In this document: positions 63,831-64,000 of the stretch, one piece after another
Layout: the number at the start of each line of letters is the position of its first letter
Position numbering within the stretch: position 1 is the stretch's first letter
Assembly (NCBI GenBank): GCA_016584305.1
Contig: JACEEZ010002722.1
Coordinates: 57,501 to 121,500, forward strand
DNA: 64,000 nt
Origin: Chionoecetes opilio
Taxonomy: Eukaryota; Arthropoda; Malacostraca; Decapoda; Majidae
Reading direction: 5' to 3'
Notes under the pieces: generated by a model
Database searches by the model: none
Told to the model about the DNA's origin: nothing
Seen by the model: the letters and a program-made list of their open reading frames with translations, nothing else
Program-made: the position numbers and the translations under genes

Positions 63831-64000
63831 CAAGATTATAATACTCTTATAAATATATATGGTAGGGTGAATTATGACAAAAATTAACTTGAAAAACAAC
63901 CTCATCCATATTAACAAATTCATATTGATCTAAAGACCGATGTTCATTATGAGTTTGAATGTGGGATAGGCTACATTGGGTTCTATTCACATACTTTTCT

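Overview
The window is nuclear genomic DNA from an animal, most likely an arthropod and probably a decapod crustacean. The evidence is long GT-AG introns, very long (TA)n and (CT)n microsatellites, two tRNA-derived SINE families, many 5'-truncated LINE tails, pogo-like TA-target elements and a hAT element. The species assignment is inference; no sequence in the window fixes it.

Layout. 1-6,560: non-coding DNA dominated by a tandem array of a ~28-bp unit that switches orientation twice (near 3,650 and 5,430), with decayed edges and a SINE in its left edge. 8,088-8,198: last coding exon of the mitochondrial ribosomal protein gene MRPS11 (uS11m), + strand, with an AATAAA signal at 8,423. 9,169-62,025: one large + strand gene, the chromatin remodeler CHD1, in about 31 coding exons. 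Twenty exons from 9,169 to 45,914 join in frame with GT-AG boundaries and give about 1,054 residues: acidic Ser-rich N-terminus, two chromodomains and the complete Snf2 helicase. Six exons between 50,393 and 53,366 (end of the helicase bridge, SANT, SLIDE, basic linker) are recognisable but broken by sequence errors. Five clean exons (58,462-62,025) encode the charged linker, the CHD1 C-terminal helical domain, an RD-rich tract and a Gly/Pro-rich tail. Expected full length is roughly 1,800 residues, normal for CHD1.

Introns are mostly mobile DNA. Intron 1 (9.4 kb) has a LINE tail, two SINEs, two TA-target MITEs, minisatellites and a decayed reverse transcriptase. Intron 8 is nearly filled by four adjacent DNA elements, two of them inverted copies that carry a captured reverse-transcriptase tail. 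Introns 10 and 12 have long (TA)n tracts, a possible solo LTR and a palindromic MITE. Introns 13, 15 and 16 each hold a LINE tail. Intron 19 has a hAT element with an 8-bp target duplication nested in a pogo-like element. Intron 26 holds a ~1-kb diverged tandem repeat. Intron 30 has a perfect 50-bp palindrome.

Assembly caution. 46,175-50,297 is almost pure homopolymer runs and is best read as failed consensus over a (CT)n-rich intron. 50,500-54,700 has inflated homopolymers that create false frameshifts in CHD1. Long open frames in these zones, in the ~28-bp array and in the (TA)n tracts are not genes.
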